Shown piece after piece: positions 6,433 through 12,563 of a stretch of 12,713 bases of DNA (positions are counted from its first letter, which is position 1; each line of letters opens with the position of its first letter). A model generated the notes under the pieces. That model made no database searches. It saw nothing but the letters and a program-made list of their open reading frames with translations, and was not told where the DNA came from. Source of the stretch: Cellvibrionales bacterium. GTDB lineage: Bacteria; Pseudomonadota; Gammaproteobacteria; Pseudomonadales; UBA7434. The DNA lies in the NCBI GenBank assembly GCA_018668095.1, contig JABIQF010000036.1:1-12713 (forward strand). Reading direction: 5' to 3'. The position numbers and the translations under genes were made by a program.

Positions 6433-7107
6433 ATGCAAGTTGAACAATCAAAAATTTTATCGAGTCTCATCAAATTAGCTTTGCTAATAACTTTAGCGAG
6501 CCCTATTTCATTAGCTAATGCTTCTTCATTTGACCGAGAAAAATCAACACCAGTTAATTTAAGCTCATCATCTGCTACTAACTCTATTAATAATTCTATT
6601 AGCAACTCTATCAATAACTCTATTAGCAAATCATCAGCTCTCAATACTGCGACTGAATCATTATCTAATGACCTCAAGAGAGTCACTCAATCGGTATTAA
6701 AGTCAACCGATGACAATGAAATCACTATTAAGCTAGACAATCCATCTGAAAAAACGGTTGCTGCTCAACGTATTATTATCGCTAGCCAAAATACATCATC
6801 AGCACAACAAGCCGGACTGTTTCGAATATACCGCTCAAATTTATTAAAGAAAACTTATCAACATGTTATTTACCCTAGCTCAGCTATAGATAGAAACCAG
6901 CAAGGAGATGTTATTTTAAAATTAACCATTAGTCGTATGGGTGATATACAAAAAGTGGATTATGATAAACGCGCTGATTTTAGCTCGCTCAATAAAGCCG
7001 CCGCACGCGCGGTCAAAAATGCTACGCCCTTCCCGGCTGCTCCAAAGCAATTAGTAGGCGAAACCTTTGAAGTCATTATGCCTATTAAATTTCGCCTAGC
7101 GCGATAA
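6433..7107 (+). CDS. Exported protein with a TonB C-terminal domain
   Basis: The protein has 224 residues. Residues 8-30 are a hydrophobic leader ending SLANA-SS, which looks like a cleaved signal peptide, though an uncleaved anchor cannot be excluded. Residues 31-80 are polar and Ser/Asn-rich and contain NSINNSIS twice (50-65). Residues 141-224 resemble the TonB C-terminal fold: YPSSAID, then GDVILKLTISRMGDIQKVDY (157-176), an Ala-rich helix with AARAVKNATPFP (194-205), and FEVIMPIKFRL at the end. True TonB has a retained N-terminal anchor and a Pro-rich linker; neither is evident, and no exbB or exbD is nearby. It may therefore be a TonB-like periplasmic or cell-wall protein rather than an energy transducer. 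GGAG lies 6 bases before the ATG. The gene stands alone and is richer in A and T than its neighbours. Confidence 0.8.
   Translation: MQVEQSKILSSLIKLALLITLASPISLANASSFDREKSTPVNLSSSSATNSINNSISNSINNSISKSSALNTATESLSNDLKRVTQSVLKSTDDNEITIKLDNPSEKTVAAQRIIIASQNTSSAQQAGLFRIYRSNLLKKTYQHVIYPSSAIDRNQQGDVILKLTISRMGDIQKVDYDKRADFSSLNKAAARAVKNATPFPAAPKQLVGETFEVIMPIKFRLAR
6580..6627 (+). repeat. Two 24-bp in-frame repeats (NSINNSIS x2)
   Basis: Bases 6580-6603 and 6604-6627 are tandem 24-bp copies with two differences. Each is itself two 12-bp units encoding NSIN and NSIS. They fall in the low-complexity linker of the TonB-domain protein. Copy-number change would keep the frame. Confidence 0.8.
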
Positions 7108-7256
7108 GCGACTCACTCGCTCTGCTTTTCTCCTTCTCTTTTTACATTATTACGCTCATTAGCACCCATCCAAACCAGTCAATTTAACGATATACTTGCG
7201 TCATAAAGCTATACAATAAAATACGCTCGCTCATTTAACTGGCTCGTTAATCATTT

Positions 7257-8714
7257 ATGAATCCAATACCCCCATTAAATAACCGTTTTGCAGAACTCGA
7301 TGCAAAACTCTATAGCCTTACGCAAGCCAGTACTATTGGCGCACCATGCTGGGTTATTCGTAATCATGCCCTAGCCAATCAGTTAGGCATCGATTTAACC
7401 AACAATAATGGCGAACCGTTTTTATCGGCCTTTAGCGGTGGCGCGCCACTACCCAATAGCAAACCTTTAGCCATGGTTTATGCTGGCCACCAATTCGGCC
7501 ATTATGTTAATCAGTTAGGTGATGGCCGAGGGTTATTACTAGGTGAAATTGATACCCCACAAGGTTCATTCGATTTGCATTTAAAAGGCGCAGGACCAAC
7601 ACCGTATTCACGTATGGGCGATGGCCGCGCCGTATTGCGCTCAAGCATTAGAGAATATTTATGCGGTGAAGCCATGACAGCGCTGGGCATTGCATCAACG
7701 CGATCACTTTGTATTACCACTGGCGAACAAACGGTTTGGCGCGAAAAAGAAGAATCGGCCGCCATGTTATTACGTGTGGCTCGTAGTCATATTCGCTTTG
7801 GCAGCTTTGAATTCTTTCACTATACCGAGCAACCTGAACTCGTTAAAAAATTAGCTGATTTCTGTATAGAGCAGTATTTTCCTGAGGCAGCTGAACGCAG
7901 TGGTAGCGGACGCTATGCGGTATTTTTATCGCAAGTAGTCGAAAAAACCGCACGAATGATTGCTCAATGGCAAAGTGTTGGCTTTGCTCATGGCGTTATG
8001 AACACAGATAATATGTCGATATTGGGAGAGACCTTTGACTATGGTCCCTTTGGCTTTTTAGATGATTACAATGAAGGCTTTGTTTGTAATCACTCTGACA
8101 ATTCAGGCCGCTATGCATTTAACGCGCAACCCGGCGTAGCGCTGTGGAATCTCAATGCTTTAGCCCAAGCGCTCTCATCATTAATTGATGAAACACAAAT
8201 CAAAGCAGCATTAGCGCATTACCGGCCCAGTCTTATTGGTCATTATTCAAGTTTGATGCGCAGTAAAATAGGCTTACAAAACGCTGATGATAATGATCAA
8301 CAGCTTGTCTCTGAATTACTGGAGTTAATGCAAGCCTCTGCAGCTGACTTCACCAATACCTTTAGGCAGCTTGGCAGCGTTAGCATCAACGACCATCAAC
8401 ATCCATTGCGTGATAACTTTATTAATAGAGAAGGCTTTGATGCTTGGTTAGTTAAATACCAGCAGCGTTTAAAAAGCGAAGGTATTGATGAGGCTGAGCG
8501 TCAGCAAGCGATGGCGGCAGTTAATCCTAAATATGTGTTACGTAATTACTTAGCGCAGCAAGCGATAGATAAAGCCGAAGTGGGTGATTATAAAGAATTA
8601 GAGCAATTGGCAGAAGTATTAAGTAAGCCTTTTGACGAGCAACCGAAATTTGAAGACTATGCGAAAATGCCGCCAGATTGGGGTAAGCGTATTAGTGTGA
8701 GTTGTTCGTCTTAG
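7257..8714 (+). CDS. selO: SelO (YdiU) protein adenylyltransferase
   Basis: A pseudokinase-fold enzyme that transfers AMP from ATP to Ser, Thr or Tyr of proteins, tied in E. coli to the oxidative stress response. The 485 residues match YdiU (478). Visible family blocks are GDGRGLLLGE (88-97), KGAGPTPYSRMGDGRAVLRS (110-129), which holds Lys110 and the Gly-rich loop, and HGVMNTDNM (245-253) followed by DYGPFGFLDDY (261-271), whose Asp251, Asn252 and Asp261 should be the catalytic and metal residues. Cys277 in FVCNHSD and Cys483 in the terminal SCSS correspond to the E. coli pair reported to form a regulatory disulfide; animals carry selenocysteine near this C-terminus. The ATG agrees with the family N-terminus, but no Shine-Dalgarno sequence precedes it. 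TTGCGT and TAAAAT upstream (7196-7222, 15-base spacer) are a poor promoter match. Confidence 0.97.
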   Translation: MNPIPPLNNRFAELDAKLYSLTQASTIGAPCWVIRNHALANQLGIDLTNNNGEPFLSAFSGGAPLPNSKPLAMVYAGHQFGHYVNQLGDGRGLLLGEIDTPQGSFDLHLKGAGPTPYSRMGDGRAVLRSSIREYLCGEAMTALGIASTRSLCITTGEQTVWREKEESAAMLLRVARSHIRFGSFEFFHYTEQPELVKKLADFCIEQYFPEAAERSGSGRYAVFLSQVVEKTARMIAQWQSVGFAHGVMNTDNMSILGETFDYGPFGFLDDYNEGFVCNHSDNSGRYAFNAQPGVALWNLNALAQALSSLIDETQIKAALAHYRPSLIGHYSSLMRSKIGLQNADDNDQQLVSELLELMQASAADFTNTFRQLGSVSINDHQHPLRDNFINREGFDAWLVKYQQRLKSEGIDEAERQQAMAAVNPKYVLRNYLAQQAIDKAEVGDYKELEQLAEVLSKPFDEQPKFEDYAKMPPDWGKRISVSCSS

Positions 8715-8773
8715 GGGTTGAGTTTTATACTGCGCCCAAAGTCTACAATCTAAAATAAGTTGCGATTGTTTGG

Positions 8774-8816
8774 ATAAGAAAAAACACTCAATTTAAATGT
8801 CATTTCTTATTTTTAT
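8774..8816 (+). terminator. Probable terminator after selO
   Basis: ATAAGAAA (8774-8781) pairs with TTTCTTAT (8803-8810) and runs into TTTTATT. The 8-bp stem is AT-rich and the loop is 21 bases, so it is weaker than the other terminators in the window. It ends only 17 bases before the next ATG. Confidence 0.4.
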
Positions 8817-8833
8817 TCGGCACAATAGCAACC

Positions 8834-9871
8834 ATGCTATTACTAACGACTTTTATCTTTATCGCGGTTGGATTTTCGTTTCTCTGCTCAATTGCAGAGG
8901 CGGTGCTATTAAGTGTATCAACATCATTTATTGTTAACGCCGAACAAGAAGGCAAACCCTACGGCAGCGTGCTGCGAGAACTTAAAGAAGATATTAACAG
9001 CCCACTCGCGGTTATCTTAACCCTAAATACTGTTGCTCATACTATGGGCGCTGCAGGAGCCGGCGCACAAGCTGCAGCCATTTTTGGCAGTGTCTATTTA
9101 GGTGTTTTCTCTGCCATCCTTACGTTGGTGATTTTGATTTTCTCAGAAATTATTCCCAAAGCCTTAGGTGCTCACTACTGGCGCAAGCTAGCGCCCATAA
9201 CCGCTTATAGCCTCCGTTTTTTAATTCGCCTGTTATACCCTTTTGTTTTACTCTCCAATAAATTAACCCAAGGTTTATCGCACGAGCCAAAGCTGCAAGG
9301 CTTTAGCCGCAAAGAATTCTCAGCCATGGCTAAACTAGGCGAACAAGAAGGCCAGCTAGAAAAACACGAATCTATTGTATTAAGAAATTTATTTTTACTG
9401 GGTGAAACAGAAGTACGCACCGCCATGACGCCACGCTCGGTGGTATTCGCGATGCATGAAGACAGCACAATCAATAATTTACTGGCTAAGCAAAACCGTA
9501 AAATGTTTTCGCGTATTCCTATATATACCGACCACGATAAAATAACCGGATTTGTTTTACGCGATGATTTATTCATAGCGCAAAACGATGGACATGGTGA
9601 GAAGCCCCTAAAAAATTACGGACGAGAACTAGGCGCTATATTGGATGCCTCTTCGTTACTTCAAGCGTTCGAAACGTTTATTAGTAGTCATGTGCATATC
9701 ATGCTGGTCGTTAGCGAATACGGAGATACACAAGGTATTATCACGCTAGAGGATATTCTCGAAAGTTTGCTGGGCTTGGAAATTATGGATGAATCTGACA
9801 CGGTAGAAGATATGCAGGTATTAGCTCGACGCCTGGCTATATTAAGACATAAAAAAATGGGCATGGATTGA
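8834..9871 (+). CDS. CNNM (DUF21)/CBS-pair membrane protein, no CorC_HlyC domain
   Basis: An inner-membrane protein of the CNNM/CorB-type family, whose members are linked to Mg2+ (and Co2+) efflux. Residues 1-150 are the CNNM domain: hydrophobic helices at about 3-27, 56-86, 88-107 and 120-145, with the conserved SIAEAVLLS (19-27), LNTVAHTMGA (64-73) and SEIIPKALGAHY (104-115). Residues 195-250 and 260-318 are two CBS repeats, with MTPRSVV (198-204) opening the first and GIITLEDILESLLGLEI (301-317) closing the second; such pairs bind nucleotides such as ATP. The protein ends at 345, without the C-terminal CorC_HlyC domain of longer relatives; this short form also exists elsewhere, so it need not be a truncation. 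The ATG has no visible ribosome site. Transport of Mg2+ here is inferred from family only. Confidence 0.9.
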   Translation: MLLLTTFIFIAVGFSFLCSIAEAVLLSVSTSFIVNAEQEGKPYGSVLRELKEDINSPLAVILTLNTVAHTMGAAGAGAQAAAIFGSVYLGVFSAILTLVILIFSEIIPKALGAHYWRKLAPITAYSLRFLIRLLYPFVLLSNKLTQGLSHEPKLQGFSRKEFSAMAKLGEQEGQLEKHESIVLRNLFLLGETEVRTAMTPRSVVFAMHEDSTINNLLAKQNRKMFSRIPIYTDHDKITGFVLRDDLFIAQNDGHGEKPLKNYGRELGAILDASSLLQAFETFISSHVHIMLVVSEYGDTQGIITLEDILESLLGLEIMDESDTVEDMQVLARRLAILRHKKMGMD

Positions 9872-9932
9872 TAAGACAAAGGCTAGGTTTACCGTCAACG
9901 CCTCAATCATGAAAAAAAATTTTATAGCTAAA

Positions 9933-9962
9933 CCGGCATAATTTTTTTTAATATTATGCCGG
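9933..9962. terminator. Likely bidirectional terminator between convergent genes
   Basis: CCGGCATAAT (9933-9942) and ATTATGCCGG (9953-9962) form a perfect 10-bp stem around a T-rich 10-base loop. It lies 61 bases after the CNNM gene and about 90 past the oppositely oriented lipoprotein gene. Plus-strand exit is CTAGCATCTTTATTATT; on the minus strand a T8 run comes about 13 bases later. The stem is convincing, the U-tracts less so. Confidence 0.6.
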
Positions 9963-10010
9963 CTAGCATCTTTATTATTGAATCACTGACCGAATGAACG
10001 GCATCACTCC

Positions 10011-10076
10011 AACTAAGAGCTACTTAATAAAGAAGCTACTTCAATAAAGAAACTACTGTAATAAAGTATCCACTTC
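10011..10076. repeat. 17-bp tandem repeat across the lipoprotein stop codon
   Basis: Three 17-bp copies lie at 10026-10042, 10043-10059 and 10060-10076, with unit AATAAAGAAGCTACTTC; copies two and three each match the first at 14 of 17 positions. A shorter diverged copy precedes them (10011-10025, AACTAAGAGCTACTT). The last copy codes the final residues EVDTLL of the lipoprotein and the middle one contains its TAG stop codon. Confidence 0.75.
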
Positions 10077-10421
10077 CGCTTTCGCATCATCAATAGCCGA
10101 TGTATCAACCTCAGCTTCTAGATCAGCTGAATCAACCGCATCAACGTCTGCTGCCATATCGCTCATTGAATCAGCAGCGTCTGAAGCCATTTCAGAAGCA
10201 CTATCAACCGCATCACTCACAACGTCAGAAGCGCCCTCAACCATATCACCCGCACTTTCTGTGACATCATTCAATGCACCACCAATACTGTCTAAAGTGT
10301 CTTCAACTGCATCTGATGCTGCTTCACCTGCATTCGATACCGCTGAACCATCATCACTATTGCAAGCAACTAAAAGAACAACAGTAAACATAGCAATTAA
10401 TGCTTTACCTATAATTTTCAT
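10053..10421 (-). CDS. Acidic Ala/Asp/Ser-rich lipoprotein with 11-residue repeats
   Basis: The protein has 122 residues. Lys2/Lys6, a hydrophobic stretch and LVAC at 17-20 form a lipobox, with Cys20 as the lipidated residue. Asn21, not Asp, follows, which in gammaproteobacteria favours sorting to the outer membrane. The mature part has 29 acidic residues in 102 and a single basic one (Lys114). From residue 34 it can be read as eight 11-residue blocks: AASDAVEDTLD, SIGGALNDVTE, SAGDMVEGASD, VVSDAVDSASE, MASDAADSMSD and three looser ones. The first five end in Asp or Glu. This hendecad pattern suggests a long amphipathic helix or coiled coil, as in LEA-like proteins. I do not recognise a family and assign no function. 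AGGGG lies 5 bases before the ATG. It is divergent from the cyclase gene. Confidence 0.85.
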   Translation of the reverse strand: MKIIGKALIAMFTVVLLVACNSDDGSAVSNAGEAASDAVEDTLDSIGGALNDVTESAGDMVEGASDVVSDAVDSASEMASDAADSMSDMAADVDAVDSADLEAEVDTSAIDDAKAEVDTLLQ

Positions 10422-10444
10422 ACAATCCCCTATTTAATAAAATT

Positions 10445-10472
10445 AAAATACCACTCGATATCCTCAAGTAAA
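10445..10472 (-). promoter_or_regulatory. Possible promoter of the lipoprotein gene
   Basis: On the minus strand TTTACT (10472-10467, 4 of 6) is 16 bases from TATTTT (10450-10445, 4 of 6). The predicted start is about 17 bases before the ATG at 10421. The -35 overlaps the inner edge of the outer dyad arm at 10468-10477, which would suit repression. Confidence 0.35.
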
Positions 10473-10511
10473 TATGACGGCGGTTAACCGCTCTAAGATA
10501 CTCATATTTAC
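10468..10511. promoter_or_regulatory. Nested dyad upstream of the lipoprotein gene
   Basis: GTAAATATGA (10468-10477) and TCATATTTAC (10502-10511) are perfect 10-bp inverted arms. Between them lies GCGGTTAACCGC (10480-10491), itself a perfect 12-bp palindrome. The arms are 34 bp apart, about three helical turns. This arrangement suits a multimeric regulator or a folded leader; the regulator is unknown. Confidence 0.6.
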
Positions 10512-10564
10512 CAACGGCTATTCGGCTCTTCTCGCAACCGCATTGCAAGACAAAAATCGAAAAC

Positions 10565-10622
10565 GACTGTAAAACTTTATCCATAATCGGTCATTCAGAG
10601 AAATAATGGATAAAAAACAGTC
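10565..10622. repeat. Two-segment inverted repeat
   Basis: GACTGT (10565-10570) pairs with ACAGTC (10617-10622), and TTTATCCAT (10576-10584) with ATGGATAAA (10606-10614). The two stems are joined by a small internal loop (AAAAC opposite AA) and enclose 21 bases. It is not followed by a U-tract. Confidence 0.6.
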
Positions 10623-10625
10623 AAT

Positions 10626-10648
10626 ATTTGCGCTTATCGGTCGCAAAT
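10626..10648. repeat. 7-bp inverted repeat
   Basis: ATTTGCG (10626-10632) and CGCAAAT (10642-10648) are perfect arms around a 9-base loop containing ATCGGT. ATCGGTC also occurs in the loop of the preceding dyad, 50 bp to the left. Confidence 0.4.
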
Positions 10649-10687
10649 CATAGTAATTCAACTAAAGTTACTAGTAGTCAAAATGAT

Positions 10688-10703
10688 TGTGAGGCAGCTC
10701 ACA
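10688..10703. promoter_or_regulatory. Perfect CRP/Vfr-type binding site upstream of the cyclase gene
   Basis: TGTGA-GGCAGC-TCACA matches the CRP consensus TGTGA-N6-TCACA at every specified base. The dyad extends to ATTGTGAG/CTCACAAT (10686-10705). Its centre is 143 bases before the GTG start. A TATCAA at 10724-10729 would place a start near 10737, putting the site at about -41.5, the class II activator position; that promoter is inferred and weak. CRP is the cAMP receptor and the next gene makes cAMP, so feedback control is plausible. Confidence 0.65.
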
Positions 10704-10747
10704 ATTTGGAAATTTAGCCCGTTTATCAACTACACATGACACATTAG

Positions 10748-10759
10748 CGTTTATAAACG
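10748..10759. promoter_or_regulatory. 12-bp palindrome containing a TATAAA
   Basis: CGTTTATAAACG is a perfect palindrome and includes TATAAA (10752-10757), a possible -10 for the cyclase gene. No matching -35 was found, which would suit an activator-dependent promoter. From it, the CRP-type site would lie near -68.5. Confidence 0.35.
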
Positions 10760-10838
10760 AAGCATGAGTCCCTTTAAGCCAAGCATTTCTTAGCCGTCTA
10801 AAATAAGACACCGATTAGCTCAGTCGTGGAATTTCGTT

Positions 10839-12461
10839 GTGGAAAACAGTAATCCTGAACAGCAAAGACGAGAAAGCGATAGCCGCGAAGGTAGCTTGAC
10901 GGATAGACGTGGCGAAGAATTCAATACCAGAAGTGGTCAACGCCGAGGCCGTAACCAGTCTCAACGACCTGAACGAAGGCATGAACGTCGAAGCAAACCA
11001 CAACTTGAACCCATAGGTGCGCCCAGTATTCGTTTTCCTATCGAATTAAAAGTCTCAGCCTATTTCCTACTGCCACTGCTTTTTGGCATGATTGTTCTCG
11101 CTTACATCATGATTGATGCCCACCGAAACTTTCAACAAAAGCAGATGGATCAATTTGCTAGAGTAATCACTGCACAAGTAGCAGCCAGTGCTATCGAACC
11201 CTTATTTGCCGATGCCAAAATGGAACTCGCTGTATTAATTAACCAAGTCGCGCTCGATAACAATTTTATAGGGTCGGGTATTTTTAATCATCGCGGAGAA
11301 GCGATTGCGGTATCTGGCATTATGCCTAGCAGAACAGCAAAGGATTTAAGAAAAAACAAATCCCTTTTTCCTGCCGAGCAATTCCAAACGCAGGCATCGA
11401 CTATATCAAAACACATTTCAAAGTTTGACTATGGCGTTGTCTATTCTCATCCTATTATGTTCAGAGGTGCCACAGGCGGCTTTGCCGTTACCGTATTTAA
11501 TGAATCATCATTAATGGGGCATTTCGAGCAAATGGCTTACACGCTGTTTACTACTACGGCAGCCCTCTGCTTATTATTGACGACCATTATTTTCTTTATG
11601 AGTCGTCATGTGACTGCGCCGTTAAAATACATTGCCAATGTTGCCGCCAACATTCACAACGGTGATTTAACGCATATTCCTGAACGTCGTAATGATGAAC
11701 TTGGTCAATTGATTCAATCATTGAATCGAATGAGTAAAGATTTAGCGCGCAAGTCTGAAGTTGAAAATGTTTTAGGCCGTTTTTTAGATCCTGACGTAGC
11801 GAATAAAATTATTAACGAACTCGACAATGTGAACTTTAAAGGTGAAAACGTGCAGGCCACTGCACTATTTGCTGACATTGTTGGATTTACACAGATGTCG
11901 GAACAAATGTCACCTGAAGAAGTAAGTAGTCTTTTAAATGAATATTTTGGTTACTACGCATCTTGCGCCAAACTGCATTATGGCACTGTCGATAAATTTT
12001 TAGGTGATTGCGTCATGATAGTTTTTGGCGCAGCAAGAGCTGATGAAGATCATCAATACCATGCTGTATGTTGCGCATTACTCATGCAGGAGTTGACTGA
12101 GCGTATTAATAAAAAACGTGTTGACCAAGGTTTAATTCCTATTCATTTACGGATTGGTATTAACAGCGGAGAGATGCTTGCTGGGTTACTGGGATCGAAG
12201 GATAGATTGGAATACACCGTGATTGGTGATTCAGTTAATTTGGCGTCTAGGCTTTGTAATGAGGCACAGCAGGGGCAGATTATTATTCAAGAGCAGTGTC
12301 ATGATGCACTGCAAGAGAAGCATACGTTGAGTGTCGATAGTCATAAGACGATTAAGATTCGTGGTAAGACGGATCCGGTTTCTGTTTATAATATTTCGTC
12401 TATTTCGCAGGAGCGGAGTAATGCGAATAAGGCATTGATTAATGATTTGATTGGTCAATAG
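10839..12461 (+). CDS. Membrane-bound HAMP class III adenylyl cyclase
   Basis: Makes cAMP from ATP at the inner membrane. It has 540 residues. Residues 1-62 are a cytoplasmic, disordered tail with 14 Arg. A helix at about 73-92, a periplasmic sensor part (94-232) and a second helix (233-254) follow. HAMP covers about 255-308 (TAPLKYIANVAANIHNGDLTHI at 259-280), and the catalytic domain 335-520. Asp346 (FADIVGFT) and Asp390 (FLGDC) bind metal; Lys386 and Thr460 are the base-selecting residues; Asn467 and Arg471 (VNLASRL) stabilise the transition state. All are present, so activity is expected. Thr at 460 instead of Asp marks class IIIb, a group often stimulated by bicarbonate. The start is GTG with GGA 8 bases before it; the next Met is residue 84, inside the first helix. 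Regulation by CRP is suggested by the upstream site. The sensed signal is unknown. Confidence 0.93.
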   Translation: MENSNPEQQRRESDSREGSLTDRRGEEFNTRSGQRRGRNQSQRPERRHERRSKPQLEPIGAPSIRFPIELKVSAYFLLPLLFGMIVLAYIMIDAHRNFQQKQMDQFARVITAQVAASAIEPLFADAKMELAVLINQVALDNNFIGSGIFNHRGEAIAVSGIMPSRTAKDLRKNKSLFPAEQFQTQASTISKHISKFDYGVVYSHPIMFRGATGGFAVTVFNESSLMGHFEQMAYTLFTTTAALCLLLTTIIFFMSRHVTAPLKYIANVAANIHNGDLTHIPERRNDELGQLIQSLNRMSKDLARKSEVENVLGRFLDPDVANKIINELDNVNFKGENVQATALFADIVGFTQMSEQMSPEEVSSLLNEYFGYYASCAKLHYGTVDKFLGDCVMIVFGAARADEDHQYHAVCCALLMQELTERINKKRVDQGLIPIHLRIGINSGEMLAGLLGSKDRLEYTVIGDSVNLASRLCNEAQQGQIIIQEQCHDALQEKHTLSVDSHKTIKIRGKTDPVSVYNISSISQERSNANKALINDLIGQ

Positions 12462-12563
12462 GGTATTGAATAGTTCCTTAGACCTATTTCAGATCATCAA
12501 TATTTTATAGTGGTTTTATATTCTGGATTTTCATACTTTCTTTGAAATTTTAAGTTCAAGGTC

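Larger units (their letters stand above)
10422..10838. other. 417-base divergent control region, dyad-rich
   Basis: The region between the lipoprotein and cyclase genes contains the lipoprotein promoter and nested dyad (10445-10511), three further dyads (10565-10622, 10626-10648 and TAGTAA/TTACTA at 10651-10673), a perfect CRP-type site (10688-10703) and a 12-bp palindrome (10748-10759). No RNA gene was recognised. A 15-codon frame at 10606-10653 is possible but weakly supported. Confidence 0.6.

Noticed and set aside
6408..6686. Antisense frame with repeated LLIE units opposite the TonB-domain gene.
   Set aside because: It arises from the NSIN/NSIS repeat on the other strand, and the plus-strand frame has a signal peptide, a TonB domain and a good ribosome site.
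7107..7145. AGCGA-CTCAC-TCGCT followed by T-rich DNA after the TonB-domain gene, a possible terminator.
   Set aside because: The stem has five pairs and overlaps the stop codon, and the T-rich part is interrupted by many C. Too weak to call.
8834..9871. Truncation of a CorC/HlyC-type protein.
   Set aside because: The frame ends cleanly after the second CBS repeat, and no leftover CorC_HlyC coding sequence was seen in the following bases in any frame. A short family form is more likely.
10686..10705. Similarity to the symmetric lac operator (ATTGTGAG/CTCACAAT).
   Set aside because: The arms resemble lacO, but the spacer is four bases longer than in the ideal operator. No sugar-use gene or LacI-type regulator is nearby. 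The inner TGTGA-N6-TCACA fits CRP better.
10683..10739. 18-codon frame (MIVRQLTIW...) across the CRP-type site.
   Set aside because: No ribosome site precedes it, and the sequence is explained by the dyad it overlaps.
10812..10838. GATTAGCTCAGTCGTGG looks like the D-arm region of a tRNA.
   Set aside because: No anticodon arm, T-arm (GGTTCGAATCC) or acceptor pairing follows; the coding region of the cyclase starts directly after it.
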